DNA of 64,000 bases from Flavobacterium sp. K5-23 (GCF_023278045.1 NZ_CP056783.1:806001-870000), one strand, 5' to 3'. Shown: positions 50,066 to 60,134, counted from the first letter of the stretch. Numbers and translations are program-made. The notes: a model not told the origin generated them from the sequence alone.

Positions 50066-51142
50066 TTGAAAGTTGTTCATGTTGTAGAAGCACTTGCTGG
50101 TGGAGTTACCACCTATTGCAAAGATTTATCGTTTTTTTTTGGAAATCCTGAAAAAAATGAAGGCATTAACACCACTATTATTTATAGTGCAAATCGTATG
50201 GAGGTCGATCCTGTCAACATTGCAAAGGAATTTTCAAAAGGAATTTCGCTTATTGAATTGAATATGGTTCGGGAATTTTCTCCGCTTCAGGATATAAAAT
50301 CAGTCCTGAAGTTAATAAAAGAACTTAAAAAAATCAAACCTGATGTTATCCACCTACATTCTTCAAAAGCAGGAGTTTTAGGCCGAGTTGCAAGTTTCTT
50401 TCTATTCAAAAAAGTTAAACTATTTTACAGCCCTCATGGCTATTCTTTCCTTAGAACTGATATATCTAAAACCAGTAAAAAAGTCTATTGGATGATTGAA
50501 AAAAGTTTTCAAAAAATATTTGGAGGTAAAACCGTTGCTTGTGGTGATACCGAATATGAAATTGCAAAGAAAATAGGGGATTCTTCTCTAGTGAGAAACG
50601 GTATCAATATAGAAGAGGTAACTAAAAATTGTACCGAGAATAAGAACGACATTTTAACGGTGGGAATTGTAGGCAGGATTACATATGCCAGAAACCCTAA
50701 ATTGTTTAATGAAATAGCTTTAAAACACCCTAATCTCAATTTTGTATGGATAGGTGATGGGGAATTAAACCACCTAATAACTGCCCCGAATATTAGAATC
50801 ACGGGCTGGTTTTTACAACGAGAAAATGCTTTAAAGGAATTGGATAAAATTGATATTTATCTTCAAACTTCGCTTTGGGAGGGACTGCCAATAGCTTTAT
50901 TAGAAGCTATGGCAATGAAAAAGCCAGTTTTGGCCACAAATGTAATTGGAAATAAAGATGTTGTAATTCCAAATGAAACAGGATTCCTGTTTGATGATAT
51001 AAATGAGCTAGATAGTTATTTCGAAATTTTAAAAGAGGAAAAAACAAGGGTGCGTTTTGGTGAAAAAGGACTAATAAGATGTGAAGAATTATTTGACCAA
51101 AATAAAAATTTTAAAGAACTGATTTCTCTTTACAAACAATAG
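50066..51142 (+). CDS. Glycosyltransferase family 4, on the opposite strand to the rest of the locus
   Basis: 358 residues with a GT-B fold: KVVHVVEALAGGVTTY at the start, HLHSSKAGVLGR in the acceptor half and the donor-site EGLPIALLEAMA in the nucleotide half. The start is TTG at 50066, chosen because M/L-KVVHVVEA is the natural family start and a -7 box lies just upstream. It reads against its neighbours and overlaps the convergent O-antigen ligase by 32 bases. It should add a sugar during repeat-unit assembly. Confidence 0.88.
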   Translation: MKVVHVVEALAGGVTTYCKDLSFFFGNPEKNEGINTTIIYSANRMEVDPVNIAKEFSKGISLIELNMVREFSPLQDIKSVLKLIKELKKIKPDVIHLHSSKAGVLGRVASFFLFKKVKLFYSPHGYSFLRTDISKTSKKVYWMIEKSFQKIFGGKTVACGDTEYEIAKKIGDSSLVRNGINIEEVTKNCTENKNDILTVGIVGRITYARNPKLFNEIALKHPNLNFVWIGDGELNHLITAPNIRITGWFLQRENALKELDKIDIYLQTSLWEGLPIALLEAMAMKKPVLATNVIGNKDVVIPNETGFLFDDINELDSYFEILKEEKTRVRFGEKGLIRCEELFDQNKNFKELISLYKQ

Positions 51143-52415
51143 CTTTCTCTTGCAACCAATAACTCCCAAAGATTGAAAACCACAATCCGCTGAAAGCAAT
51201 TCCGTCAAAACGAAGCAGAAAATCGTCCGTGAGATTTGAAGTAAAAAAAAGGAAAAAGAACGAAAAGATAATTCCGTTTTTTAAATCAAAACCTAAGTAA
51301 CCAATTGTGAAAATGTATAAACTCACAACTACAGGTCCTAAAACGCCAAACTTCAATAAAAAATCAAGAAACTGATTGTGAGTAGGAAATTCATATTTGG
51401 CCAGAAAATGTTGGTTCGTTTCTTTATAATATTTAAATAATTCCGGCTTACCATCTGAAGCTCCCACTCCAAAAGGAAGGTGTTTTATGGACAATTCCCA
51501 AGCTGATTTCCAAATTGATAAACGAGTTACAAAGGAATTGAAAACTTTATTTTCTGGATTTTCAATTTCATCAAGTTTCCCCACTTTATCCATATAAGCA
51601 AATGTAATTGAAGAATATTTTTCTTTCATATAAGTATTTTTTTGAACAAATAAATAAACTATCCCTCCTAATAAAAGTGTTGTAAATGCAACTATAACAA
51701 TGACTTTTTTGAAATTTTGATTTCTTGTAATTTCGAAGAAAAAGACAATTCCAATGCCTACAAGAACATTAAATAATGCCATCCTGGTATTTACAAAAAG
51801 TACGAAGAAAAAAGAAGCCATAAAAACCAAGAGCCTAAAGATCTTATTGATTAAGCTTTTTCTTTTTCGAAAAGAATAAAACACAAAATATAAGTTGATT
51901 ATGGTAACAAATGCGAGATGCATATTAAGTGCTGGAGCGTGTATACCTATGCTGTTTGAGAATTCATATCCCATTTCCCATAAATCGATTCCGCTTAAAT
52001 ATTTATGCATTAACTCCGGATAAACAACATTAAAACGAACGAAGAAAATTAAAATAATTAGCGTGGTTATAACACCATAATACTGGATTAATTTATAAAA
52101 TTGCACTCTTTTATAGTTCCCTAAAATAATAAGCGGAAAAAGGAATAGAGAAACACTTTTTTCTAAAGATTTTAAACCTCCACTATAAGAATCGTTGTTC
52201 CAGAAAAAGAGCAATTCGAGAACAAATGGTGATGCTATAACAAGCCCTAATACTAGTGCTTTTTTATTTAATTCTGTTTTTTTAAAAAACAGCAAACTAA
52301 AAACAGCAAATAGTAAAATTAACCAAGTACAAGGTTTCCTAAAAATCATCATACTTGCAATTGAAATCAAAAAAACAGTGAAAATTTTATTGAAGTTCTT
52401 TTCGGAAATATTCAT
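51111..52415 (-). CDS. O-antigen ligase/polymerase family membrane protein
   Basis: 434 residues from MNISEKNFN (cat at 52413-52415); a Met 4 codons earlier is possible. About 11 hydrophobic helices, and a periplasmic loop with LPFGVGASDG, then FPTHNQFLDFLLKFGVLG, the Wzy_C-type signature with its conserved His. It either joins the finished glycan to lipid A core or polymerises repeat units. It overlaps the upstream Wzy-like gene by about 29 bases and the convergent GT4 gene by 32. Confidence 0.85.
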   Translation of the reverse strand: MNISEKNFNKIFTVFLISIASMMIFRKPCTWLILLFAVFSLLFFKKTELNKKALVLGLVIASPFVLELLFFWNNDSYSGGLKSLEKSVSLFLFPLIILGNYKRVQFYKLIQYYGVITTLIILIFFVRFNVVYPELMHKYLSGIDLWEMGYEFSNSIGIHAPALNMHLAFVTIINLYFVFYSFRKRKSLINKIFRLLVFMASFFFVLFVNTRMALFNVLVGIGIVFFFEITRNQNFKKVIVIVAFTTLLLGGIVYLFVQKNTYMKEKYSSITFAYMDKVGKLDEIENPENKVFNSFVTRLSIWKSAWELSIKHLPFGVGASDGKPELFKYYKETNQHFLAKYEFPTHNQFLDFLLKFGVLGPVVVSLYIFTIGYLGFDLKNGIIFSFFFLFFTSNLTDDFLLRFDGIAFSGLWFSIFGSYWLQEKAIVCKEKSVL

Positions 52416-53451
52416 AATACAAAGCATAATAGATTAATGGAAAAACTCCTATTTTATGTCGAATGGCGGTTCCTAAATCGGGTTCAAATACACCTTGAAC
52501 TATAAAATAAGAAAAGAGGATAAGCAATATCCAAAGTTCATTTTTATACTTCTCCCTTTCTTTTAAACATTTAGAAAAACGAACAAACAAGATATAAAAT
52601 AGTAATAATTCCCAAATAACAAAAGCAATAATTTGAGGTGACAAAAGATGTTTTAAACCGTTTACAGGAATATTAACAGAGAAAAAACCATAAAAAATGC
52701 CAATCGTTTCTCCATACCAAGTGTCAGGTTTAATGGGAGATGCTATCATAGAATTAGCATCGGCTGAATTCATTCGATCCATATTCACCACTTCCCTACT
52801 GCGTTCCGATAAATATTCCCCTTTCATCATCCCATAACTTAGGGACAATAATACTGCCGTTATAAGTCCATAAAAAACAGTTGTAAGTGTTTTATTTTTA
52901 AATTTAATAAAACTAACGAAATACATTGCAAAGGCAATTATGGGTATTAACACAAAATATGGGCGATATAAAACTCCAAATAAAACAATCAGAAACATAG
53001 AAAGGAAAAGTGCTTTTTTAAATCTTATCTTACTATTATTAAACAGGAATACGATTAGTGACAAGTATAAAAAGGTAATGAACTCTTTTGATGGCATCGA
53101 CATAAAAATCGCAATCATAAAAAAACCCAAATAAACCAAGAGGTTTTTTACGTAAATTTTTTCAAATTTTTCTGGAATCCCTATTTTATAAAGTACATAA
53201 ATGAGTATTGGATATTGTATTAAAGCGATCAAAGGAAAAGGTAAATAACGTAAACCTGATACTTTATAAAACAGTATTGTAAGCGGGTAACTGCCAAAAA
53301 AACCTATTTCATTTCCTTTGTCGAATGCAATTAAGGCTGCGTCATAAAAAAAACGTTTTGGCAATATATAAAACGCAAAAAAAGCCACAAATAAATTGGT
53401 TACAAATAACATTAAAAAAACCGTTGTGCTTTTTTTTATAGTAATTCTCAT
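52387..53451 (-). CDS. EpsG/Wzy-like membrane protein (putative polysaccharide polymerase)
   Basis: 354 residues with 9-11 hydrophobic helices and short polar loops. The motif set (KGNEIGFFGSYPLTILFYK, then IRHKIGVFPLIYYALYYEYF) suits the loosely defined EpsG/Wzy polymerases, which lack strong signatures. Position between a GT4 and the O-antigen ligase supports a role in polymerising repeat units in the periplasm. With two Wzy/WaaL-like proteins adjacent, one is probably polymerase and the other ligase. Confidence 0.65.
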   Translation of the reverse strand: MRITIKKSTTVFLMLFVTNLFVAFFAFYILPKRFFYDAALIAFDKGNEIGFFGSYPLTILFYKVSGLRYLPFPLIALIQYPILIYVLYKIGIPEKFEKIYVKNLLVYLGFFMIAIFMSMPSKEFITFLYLSLIVFLFNNSKIRFKKALFLSMFLIVLFGVLYRPYFVLIPIIAFAMYFVSFIKFKNKTLTTVFYGLITAVLLSLSYGMMKGEYLSERSREVVNMDRMNSADANSMIASPIKPDTWYGETIGIFYGFFSVNIPVNGLKHLLSPQIIAFVIWELLLFYILFVRFSKCLKEREKYKNELWILLILFSYFIVQGVFEPDLGTAIRHKIGVFPLIYYALYYEYFRKELQ

Positions 53452-53462
53452 TGTTATTAATT

Positions 53463-54557
53463 CTATTTATTTAATAGTTTTTTATATAATTCTAAATGTT
53501 TTTCTTCCATAAACTGAATGTCATATTGTTTAGATTTTGTTTTACACGCATTTGCTATTTCGTTATAATAACTTTGATTGTTAATTAACTTTTCAATGAA
53601 AAACACCAATTCTTTTATGTTCCCTTTTTCAAACAAAATCCCACCGCCTTTTACTATATCTGACATTCCGGGAACATTAGACGCAACAAAAGGTTTTCCT
53701 GCAGCCATACTTTCCACTGCCACTAAACCAAATCCTTCCCAGTTAGAACTTAAAATAGATATGTCAGCAGTTTTTAAAAGTTGTGGAATATCCATTCTCA
53801 ATCCCATAAATATCACTCTACCATTTAAATCAAGTTTTTGAACTAAATTTTCGCAGCTTTTACGTAAAACCCCGTCTCCTACTAATAGTAATTTCACCTC
53901 TTTTGGTAAAAATTTCAAGGCATTAATTACAGTTTTTTGATCTTTCTGTTTACTAAATCGGGAAACTTGAATTAACAATATATCCTGATCTTTCCATAAA
54001 CTAGATATTTCGCTTTTTAGATATGGCGTGGCTTTATAAATTTCATTTAAATTAATCCCGTTTTCGATTTTAATAAACTTAGTTTTTTCTAATCGAGTAT
54101 ACTTCTGAAATGTATTTAAAATTTCTTCAGAAACACAAACTACTTTGTCATAAAAACGATAAAAAAAACGGTCAATATTCCTTAAAAAATAATTCTCTTT
54201 TCTGGGGTTTGTCGTATTGTGTTCCGTTAATACAAGTTTAATTTTCGAAAACGAAAATAGCTTTGCCAAAACTACCCAATATTGAGTTGGGAATAAATGT
54301 ACATGAGCAATGTCATATTTTTTTAAAAAAGGGATGATTTTAAAAATAGTAATCGGATTATAAACTGAATGTTTCCCTAGTGAATAGATAGAACAACATT
54401 CAGCCGCTTTTAAAGCAGTCATAAACGGACAATCAACATCTTTTAAAACCAGTAAATCAGCTTGAATTCCACTATTATTATAATACGGCAAGGTCTCTAA
54501 AAGCAGCTTCTCAGCTCCTCCGGATTCTAAACTATTTATAATATGTATAATTTTCAT
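53463..54557 (-). CDS. Glycosyltransferase family 4
   Basis: 364 residues. GT-B fold with MKIIHIINSLESGGAEKLLL at the start, HVHLFPTQYWVV and LTEHNTTNPR in the first half and SSNWEGFGLVAVESMAAGKP as donor site. It should add a sugar to the lipid-linked repeat unit in the cytoplasm. It lies 10 bases behind the flippase and 11 bases before the Wzy-like gene, in the same transcript. Acceptor and donor are not visible from sequence. Confidence 0.92.
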   Translation of the reverse strand: MKIIHIINSLESGGAEKLLLETLPYYNNSGIQADLLVLKDVDCPFMTALKAAECCSIYSLGKHSVYNPITIFKIIPFLKKYDIAHVHLFPTQYWVVLAKLFSFSKIKLVLTEHNTTNPRKENYFLRNIDRFFYRFYDKVVCVSEEILNTFQKYTRLEKTKFIKIENGINLNEIYKATPYLKSEISSLWKDQDILLIQVSRFSKQKDQKTVINALKFLPKEVKLLLVGDGVLRKSCENLVQKLDLNGRVIFMGLRMDIPQLLKTADISILSSNWEGFGLVAVESMAAGKPFVASNVPGMSDIVKGGGILFEKGNIKELVFFIEKLINNQSYYNEIANACKTKSKQYDIQFMEEKHLELYKKLLNK

Positions 54558-54567
54558 ATGATGTCTT

Positions 54568-55950
54568 CTAGTGCAAAAATACCTTTACTTTATCTTTACG
54601 CACTATTATTAGTGCCGAAACTAAATTCCAAAATATCGAACTCGCCACAAAAGCAATTGCAGCTCCATTCAAGCCAAATTCAGGTATTAGAAACCTATTT
54701 AAGACGAAATTAATGCATACTGCAATTAACAGTATAACTTGAAAATTCTTTTGCCTACCGGTCATGTTTAAATAAACCGGTGCTGATCCAAAAGCAGAGC
54801 AAATAACTTGGCCTATCATTAATATAATTAATGCTTGTTGAGCAGCTATATATTCTTTACCAAAGAAACCCAAAATCTCTTCCGAAAAAAAACATACAAT
54901 TAACGCTGCTGGAAAAGTCAACAAAAAAATCAAACGGGAACTATTTCTAACTGTTGATGCTAATTTAATTGCATCATTTGACGAAAAATATTCAGCAATT
55001 TTAGTAGAAACAGTAATGTTTACCGTAATAATAACCATCGAAATAATAGTCATTAATTTTACTGATAAAGCATAAAATGCGACAGCTTCATCATTTAAAT
55101 ATTTTTTCAAAAAAAGTATATCAAGGCTCATTAATAAGAACAAAGCCATGCCGCTAATGGCTATAGGATAGGATTTAGTTACTATTTCTTTATACGTAAA
55201 GGAATTAACCTCGTTTTTGCCTGGAAGTTTTTTTAAATAATAATAGAGCAAACCACTGGTTACAAAAGCAAGAATTAAAAAACCAATCAAAAAAACGTCT
55301 ATCAAAAAATGTTCGTCATAATAATAGAATACTATAATGGCACCTATACTCATTGGAATATACTTAATAGTATTTCTAAAAATCTCAGCAACGTATAAAC
55401 GGTCTAAAGCCCGAAAAACTTCTGTATTTAAAGTGGTGATACTATAAAAAAACAAAACTCCCGAAGATTTTAATAACATAGGGTGAACCGCTGGATCCGA
55501 AAAAAAATGATCAATATATTGTTTATCAATACACAGTATCACTAAAAATATAAGGATTGACATTGAAAAAACAATGCCAACCATCTTTTTATAAGTATTT
55601 TTAATATCTGAAACTCCATTTACACCCTTTATTCTTCCGCTAAAATATAATATAGACTGGTCACAACCTAAAAGACAAATACTCCCAATTACCAAAAGAA
55701 ATGAACGTACAAAATCATATTGACCAACGGTTTTTGGCGTGAAATTTTTAGTGAGAAATAAAGTAAATCCAAATAAAATAACAACCCCAAAAACTCTAAA
55801 TAATAAAGTTGTTACGCTTTGAAAAATAAAAGGATTCTCCCTTATTTTTTGAAGATTAGAGCTAATTATATTCAAGCTTACACTATTTAATTTGAGATAT
55901 GAATTGAATTTTATGGATAAAATATAGCGTTTATCAAGCCCTTTCTTCAA
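54568..55950 (-). CDS. Polysaccharide flippase (Wzx-like)
   Basis: Up to 460 residues with 12-14 hydrophobic helices of the MOP/Wzx type (FIFQSVTTLLFRVFGVVILF, TKNFTPKTVGQYDF, ARNSSRLIFLLTFP-like segments). It should move the undecaprenyl-linked repeat unit across the inner membrane. The first 35 residues are unusually polar and hydrophobic-poor and overlap the Wzz gene by 17 bases; no later Met offers a clean start, so the true start may be a non-ATG codon further in. Confidence 0.85.
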   Translation of the reverse strand: MKKGLDKRYILSIKFNSYLKLNSVSLNIISSNLQKIRENPFIFQSVTTLLFRVFGVVILFGFTLFLTKNFTPKTVGQYDFVRSFLLVIGSICLLGCDQSILYFSGRIKGVNGVSDIKNTYKKMVGIVFSMSILIFLVILCIDKQYIDHFFSDPAVHPMLLKSSGVLFFYSITTLNTEVFRALDRLYVAEIFRNTIKYIPMSIGAIIVFYYYDEHFLIDVFLIGFLILAFVTSGLLYYYLKKLPGKNEVNSFTYKEIVTKSYPIAISGMALFLLMSLDILFLKKYLNDEAVAFYALSVKLMTIISMVIITVNITVSTKIAEYFSSNDAIKLASTVRNSSRLIFLLTFPAALIVCFFSEEILGFFGKEYIAAQQALIILMIGQVICSAFGSAPVYLNMTGRQKNFQVILLIAVCINFVLNRFLIPEFGLNGAAIAFVASSIFWNLVSALIIVRKDKVKVFLH

Positions 55951-56920
55951 TTAATATCACTTGTTTTCTATAAAAGGAAATGAATAATTTGATGGAAATA
56001 AAAAACAACAATAAAGCCAATGGCAAAATAAATTTTAATTTACCATTGATGGATTTAGTATTTGTAATGTTTAAAGCAACTGCATTATCATTAATGATTT
56101 TAGTAGCATTGTACTGCTCTATTTTCAACGAACCAACTTGACTAACTAATGAATCTTTTGTATTAACAAGACTGTTTAATTGTGTGTTCTCGTTATAATA
56201 AATGAGCTTATCGCTGGTTATGGAATTCAAATTTTTATTCGAAAATTCCGAAATTATTTGATCAATTTGAACAACAATTTCTTCTTTTGCTTTTATTTTA
56301 TCTTGAATGTTAGTTGCTGAAATTTTTTGAATTTCCTCAAAATAAGTACTTCTGTTTAAGAAGTTTAATACAGGTTCCACAAAATCATTATTAGTTGATT
56401 TCTTAGTAGTTGAAATTATAATGGTATGGAAATTATAATTTTTACTAGTGGTACTTTCTTTCACTATTGTTTTTAAATCACCGTTTTGAGCCATTAATTC
56501 TAAAAGCTCAATATTATGTTCGTTATTGTTTATAAACTTATAAACGTCTACAATAGGTTCAATTGAAACTTTGGTTATTTCTAAGGGTTTTTGAATGCCT
56601 AAAGACTTTAAAAACAAAGTATCCTTTTCATTAATTTTTGAAGCTATCAAATCAATTTTTGAGTACAAATAGTCCGTGGATTTAAAGTTAGGAGCTACAA
56701 TTATTTGATGATCGTAAACTTTTCTGTTTTTATCAATGTAAAAACCTATCCCGAAACCAATAATTAATAGTATCGAAATTAATATGGCGTTTTTCACAAA
56801 AAAGCGAATACATTTGAATAATAATGTATTAATCCACTGGAAAAATTCTCCAATTTTATTAAACAGTGAAAATAAATCAATCTCTTGATTTTCCTGATTA
56901 TTAGGTACGTTTGTACTCAT
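55934..56920 (-). CDS. Wzz-type chain-length determinant
   Basis: 328 residues from MSTNVPNN (cat at 56918-56920). Two membrane helices (near 45-61 and 295-315) frame a long periplasmic coiled region (about 70-290). This is the polysaccharide co-polymerase layout that sets glycan length. No tyrosine kinase domain is attached, so it belongs to the O-antigen-type group and not the BY-kinase group. It lies between the DUF6909-like gene and the flippase, and overlaps the latter. Confidence 0.85.
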   Translation of the reverse strand: MSTNVPNNQENQEIDLFSLFNKIGEFFQWINTLLFKCIRFFVKNAILISILLIIGFGIGFYIDKNRKVYDHQIIVAPNFKSTDYLYSKIDLIASKINEKDTLFLKSLGIQKPLEITKVSIEPIVDVYKFINNNEHNIELLELMAQNGDLKTIVKESTTSKNYNFHTIIISTTKKSTNNDFVEPVLNFLNRSTYFEEIQKISATNIQDKIKAKEEIVVQIDQIISEFSNKNLNSITSDKLIYYNENTQLNSLVNTKDSLVSQVGSLKIEQYNATKIINDNAVALNITNTKSINGKLKFILPLALLLFFISIKLFISFYRKQVILIEERA

Positions 56921-56929
56921 TAAATTCAA

Positions 56930-58609
56930 TTATTTTACGTTAAAAATTTGTTCCAATATCTTAATGGTGATCAAATAAGTAGGTTTTACACCCGTGGTTC
57001 CTAGACCTCCAGAAGCTAAAGTACTACCTGTTTCTAACGGATTATCCGAGGCATAATAAGCATATCTTACTTTTACGTCTTGCGGCACACTTTTTCTGAT
57101 TTTTGAAGCGGATTGAATGGCTTTTTGATAATAAGAACCTTCCATCTCTAGTCCAATAACTCCCCAAGTTGATTCGTGGAAGAATTTTAATAAATCCCTG
57201 TTTTGCAATGAAGTTCCAAGAACGGTAACCATAGGTCCGGCAAAAACAGCGATGTCATTGCCTTCAAACATATCTGCTGTTAATTCATTTTCAAAAAAGT
57301 AATTGTCAGCAGTTCCTTCATTAATATGTGCATTTGGAATCATAATATCCCCTTTTCCGCCTTCAAGAATTCCTGCTTTTCCCATAATGGAAACCGACTC
57401 CACATTAAGCAGGGTGTCTTTTTTAAATGGTTTCAGCAACTCGTCAATTGTCTCGTAAGCCTGTTCTCCAAAAGCGTAATCCATAACGATTAACACCGGT
57501 TTTTTATCTCCTAAATTAGCTGTAGGAAAAGATGAGTTGGCCCAATTAATCTTAGCCGTATCAAAAATTTGAACATCTATATTAGTCCCTGAACTATCCA
57601 GTACTGAAATCATTCCTTGTTTTAGCGCTACATCAGTTACTTTATTACGCACTTCATTCGCCCCTGATTTACTCAACTCCTCGTATATAAAGAAATCAGA
57701 TTTTTCCTTGAACTGATTTTTTAAAGTTTTTGTGGCAAAAATAGAATTCATTACTGAATGCATGTTCGCGCTAATGACATGAATGGGACGATCAATAAGA
57801 TTGTTTTCTTTTAAAACCTCCTTAATGTTAGTAGCCCATATTTCACCGTGAATGTGGTGTCCTAAACGCTCCCTTAATATGGGACTGAAAGTGATTGTTC
57901 TTTTATTGTTTTCGACAATTTCTTCAATGGCTAATTTTCCCAACCAATAAATCACATCTAAAAAACGGTCAGGTGAACTGTCAGACCCAAAAGAATCATA
58001 TATGTCTAATACTTCTTCAAAAGTTCTTCCCAGAATATTCGCGGTATGAGAGATTGCTTTCTCCTTCTCAATAAGGGTTAGTTTTTTTGTTTGTGAAACC
58101 GCTTGTTCCAGTTTCATCCAATCACGGGAAACTTCTCCTGCATCGTCCAATAAAACTCTGTTGCGAATTTTATGCGATTCAATGAAAATAAAGGTTAGAT
58201 GCGTCAAAATATCATAGATATCCGAGCGTCCACGAGTGATTTCCACATTCATTTGCTCCTCATCGATACGGTAACAATTTCTTCTTCTTTTTGGAGGAAC
58301 AATCGCTTGAAAATGAGATTTTGAATAACCTTCGTCAGAAGTAAGGTTGATAAAACGGCATTCTTCAATTCCCTTTGGAAGTCTTTCTATAACGTATAAA
58401 AGTCCGTTAAGTTCCACTTTTTCCTCAGCAATATTTCCATAAATTTCAGGACGTAAGGCCAATAATGCTTCACGCAATGTATCACCCGAAACACCCATTG
58501 GTTTGTAAAAACCCCTGTTGAATAAATGGCGCATAGTGATGTACATTTTCTCTATGGCTGCCGATGATTCCTGCGCTCTTGATCTTGATATATTTTTAGT
58601 CTCTTTCAT
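56930..58609 (-). CDS. Two-part protein with nucleoside-phosphorylase-like C-terminus (probably DUF6909)
   Basis: 559 residues, no signal peptide or membrane helix. I believe it is the family catalogued as DUF6909. The N-terminal half is helical with an Arg-rich IVPPKRRRNCYRIDEEQMNV segment. The C-terminal third (VLIVMDYAFGEQAYETIDEL, then VSIMGKAGILEGGKGDIMIP and GVIGLEMEGSYYQ) resembles nucleoside phosphorylases of the MTAN/PNP class, where an E-M-E motif binds ribose. That suggests binding or cleavage of a nucleoside or nucleotide. It lies between the Wzz and GH3 genes. Confidence 0.6.
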   Translation of the reverse strand: MKETKNISRSRAQESSAAIEKMYITMRHLFNRGFYKPMGVSGDTLREALLALRPEIYGNIAEEKVELNGLLYVIERLPKGIEECRFINLTSDEGYSKSHFQAIVPPKRRRNCYRIDEEQMNVEITRGRSDIYDILTHLTFIFIESHKIRNRVLLDDAGEVSRDWMKLEQAVSQTKKLTLIEKEKAISHTANILGRTFEEVLDIYDSFGSDSSPDRFLDVIYWLGKLAIEEIVENNKRTITFSPILRERLGHHIHGEIWATNIKEVLKENNLIDRPIHVISANMHSVMNSIFATKTLKNQFKEKSDFFIYEELSKSGANEVRNKVTDVALKQGMISVLDSSGTNIDVQIFDTAKINWANSSFPTANLGDKKPVLIVMDYAFGEQAYETIDELLKPFKKDTLLNVESVSIMGKAGILEGGKGDIMIPNAHINEGTADNYFFENELTADMFEGNDIAVFAGPMVTVLGTSLQNRDLLKFFHESTWGVIGLEMEGSYYQKAIQSASKIRKSVPQDVKVRYAYYASDNPLETGSTLASGGLGTTGVKPTYLITIKILEQIFNVK

Positions 58610-58646
58610 TTTTATTCAATTTTCTTACAAGCAAATGTAATTCTTT

Positions 58647-60134
58647 TTATTTCTTGTTTAATAGATCCACTATAGCTCTATCATTAGATAGTCTCGGGAT
58701 TTTATTTTGTCCGCCCAATTTTCCTATGGATTTCATGTAATCCTGAAAACCATTTTTAGCCACTTTTGTAATTACCACTTTTCTCAAGATGTTCCCAACG
58801 ATCAAATCGTCGTAATACATGTTTTGTTTTCGCATCGCGTTGTCTATCGCTTCCGCAAATGCGGCACTGTCGTCCGGTTCGTTTTCAAATTCAATGAACC
58901 ATTCGTGATAGGGCAATCCGCTGGCAGGTGAAATTTGTGGCGCAACAGTAAACTCATTCACTCGAGCATTTGTACCTATCATCGCTTCCTGTAAAGCGCT
59001 TTCCACTTCTTTACCAATTACATGTTCCCCAAAAGCAGAAATAAAATGTTTGATTCTACCGGAAACTATCACTCTATAGGGTTTCAACGAAGTAAACTGA
59101 ACTGTGTCTCCAATATTATACCCCCAAAGTCCGGCATTAGTGGAAATTATTAAAACATAATTCACTCCCATTTCAACTTCGCCAATGGTATATCGTCTAG
59201 GTTTATCCGTATAAAATTCATCACTTTTTACAAATTCGTAAAAAATACCCGCGTTCAATAAAAGCAACATTCCCTTTTCTTTTTGGGAATCTTGGTATGC
59301 AAAAAATCCCTCCGAAGCTGGGAAAAGTTCGATACTGTCGACTTTTCGACCTATTAAATTTTCGAATTTCGCTCTATAAGGTTCGTAATTCACTCCTCCA
59401 TATATGAACAAATTGAAATTCTTGAAAATTTCACCTACGTTCTTCCCGCCTTTTTGCTGCAAGCGTTCAAAGTACATTTGTACCCAAGAAGGAATTCCAG
59501 AAATCACTGTCATGTTTTTATCGAATGTTTCTTCGACAATGGCATCAATCTTAGTTTCCCAGTCTTCAATGCAATTTGTTTCTAACGATGGCATTCGGTT
59601 TTTTTGTAAATATTTTGGAACAAAATGAGCCACAATTCCTGACAATCGTCCAAATTGTATTCCGTGTTTTTCTTCTAATATTGGACTTCCCTGCAGGAAT
59701 ATCATCTTACCATCCACAAAGTCTGAATTTCCAGTTTCGTGTATGTAATGTAAAATGGCGTTTCTAGCCGCTTCAATATGATACGGCATTGATTCCTTAG
59801 TTAAGGGAATGTATTTGGCACCGGAAGTAGTTCCAGACGTTTTGGCAAAATACAAAGGTTTCCCTTTCCATAAGATGTTGGCTTCTCCTTTTACCACTTT
59901 TTCGATATAAGGCTTCAAATCTTCGTAATCCCGAATCGGAACCTGATTTGCAAAATCTTCTGTGGTTTTTATTTTTGCAAAATGATGGTCAACACCAAAT
60001 TCAGTGTTTTTGGCATCTTTGATTAATTGGGCAAAAACAGCTTTTTGGGTCGCAATTGGATTACTGGCCCAGGCTAGAGTTTTCGCATATATTTTTTTGG
60101 CAAATAGTTTTGCCGAGACTGATTTTATGGACAT
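58647..60134 (-). CDS. GH3 auxin-responsive promoter family adenylating enzyme
   Basis: 495 residues, the standard length. GH3 proteins join amino acids to carboxylates (such as plant hormones) through acyl-adenylates. ATP-binding motifs FAKTSGTTSGAKYIPLT, YGGVNYEPYRAKF and FPASEGFFAYQ are visible, plus SGRIKHFISAFGEHVIGKEVE. In bacteria, the acids and amines used are unknown. It starts directly before SdpI with no gap and lies 37 bases upstream of the DUF6909-like gene, so shared transcription is likely. Confidence 0.88.
   Translation of the reverse strand: MSIKSVSAKLFAKKIYAKTLAWASNPIATQKAVFAQLIKDAKNTEFGVDHHFAKIKTTEDFANQVPIRDYEDLKPYIEKVVKGEANILWKGKPLYFAKTSGTTSGAKYIPLTKESMPYHIEAARNAILHYIHETGNSDFVDGKMIFLQGSPILEEKHGIQFGRLSGIVAHFVPKYLQKNRMPSLETNCIEDWETKIDAIVEETFDKNMTVISGIPSWVQMYFERLQQKGGKNVGEIFKNFNLFIYGGVNYEPYRAKFENLIGRKVDSIELFPASEGFFAYQDSQKEKGMLLLLNAGIFYEFVKSDEFYTDKPRRYTIGEVEMGVNYVLIISTNAGLWGYNIGDTVQFTSLKPYRVIVSGRIKHFISAFGEHVIGKEVESALQEAMIGTNARVNEFTVAPQISPASGLPYHEWFIEFENEPDDSAAFAEAIDNAMRKQNMYYDDLIVGNILRKVVITKVAKNGFQDYMKSIGKLGGQNKIPRLSNDRAIVDLLNKK

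Noticed and set aside
49906-50151. 81-codon plus-strand frame before the GT4 gene
   Set aside because: It overlaps the GT4 start and the -7 box, and its end is an out-of-frame reading of the GT4 gene.
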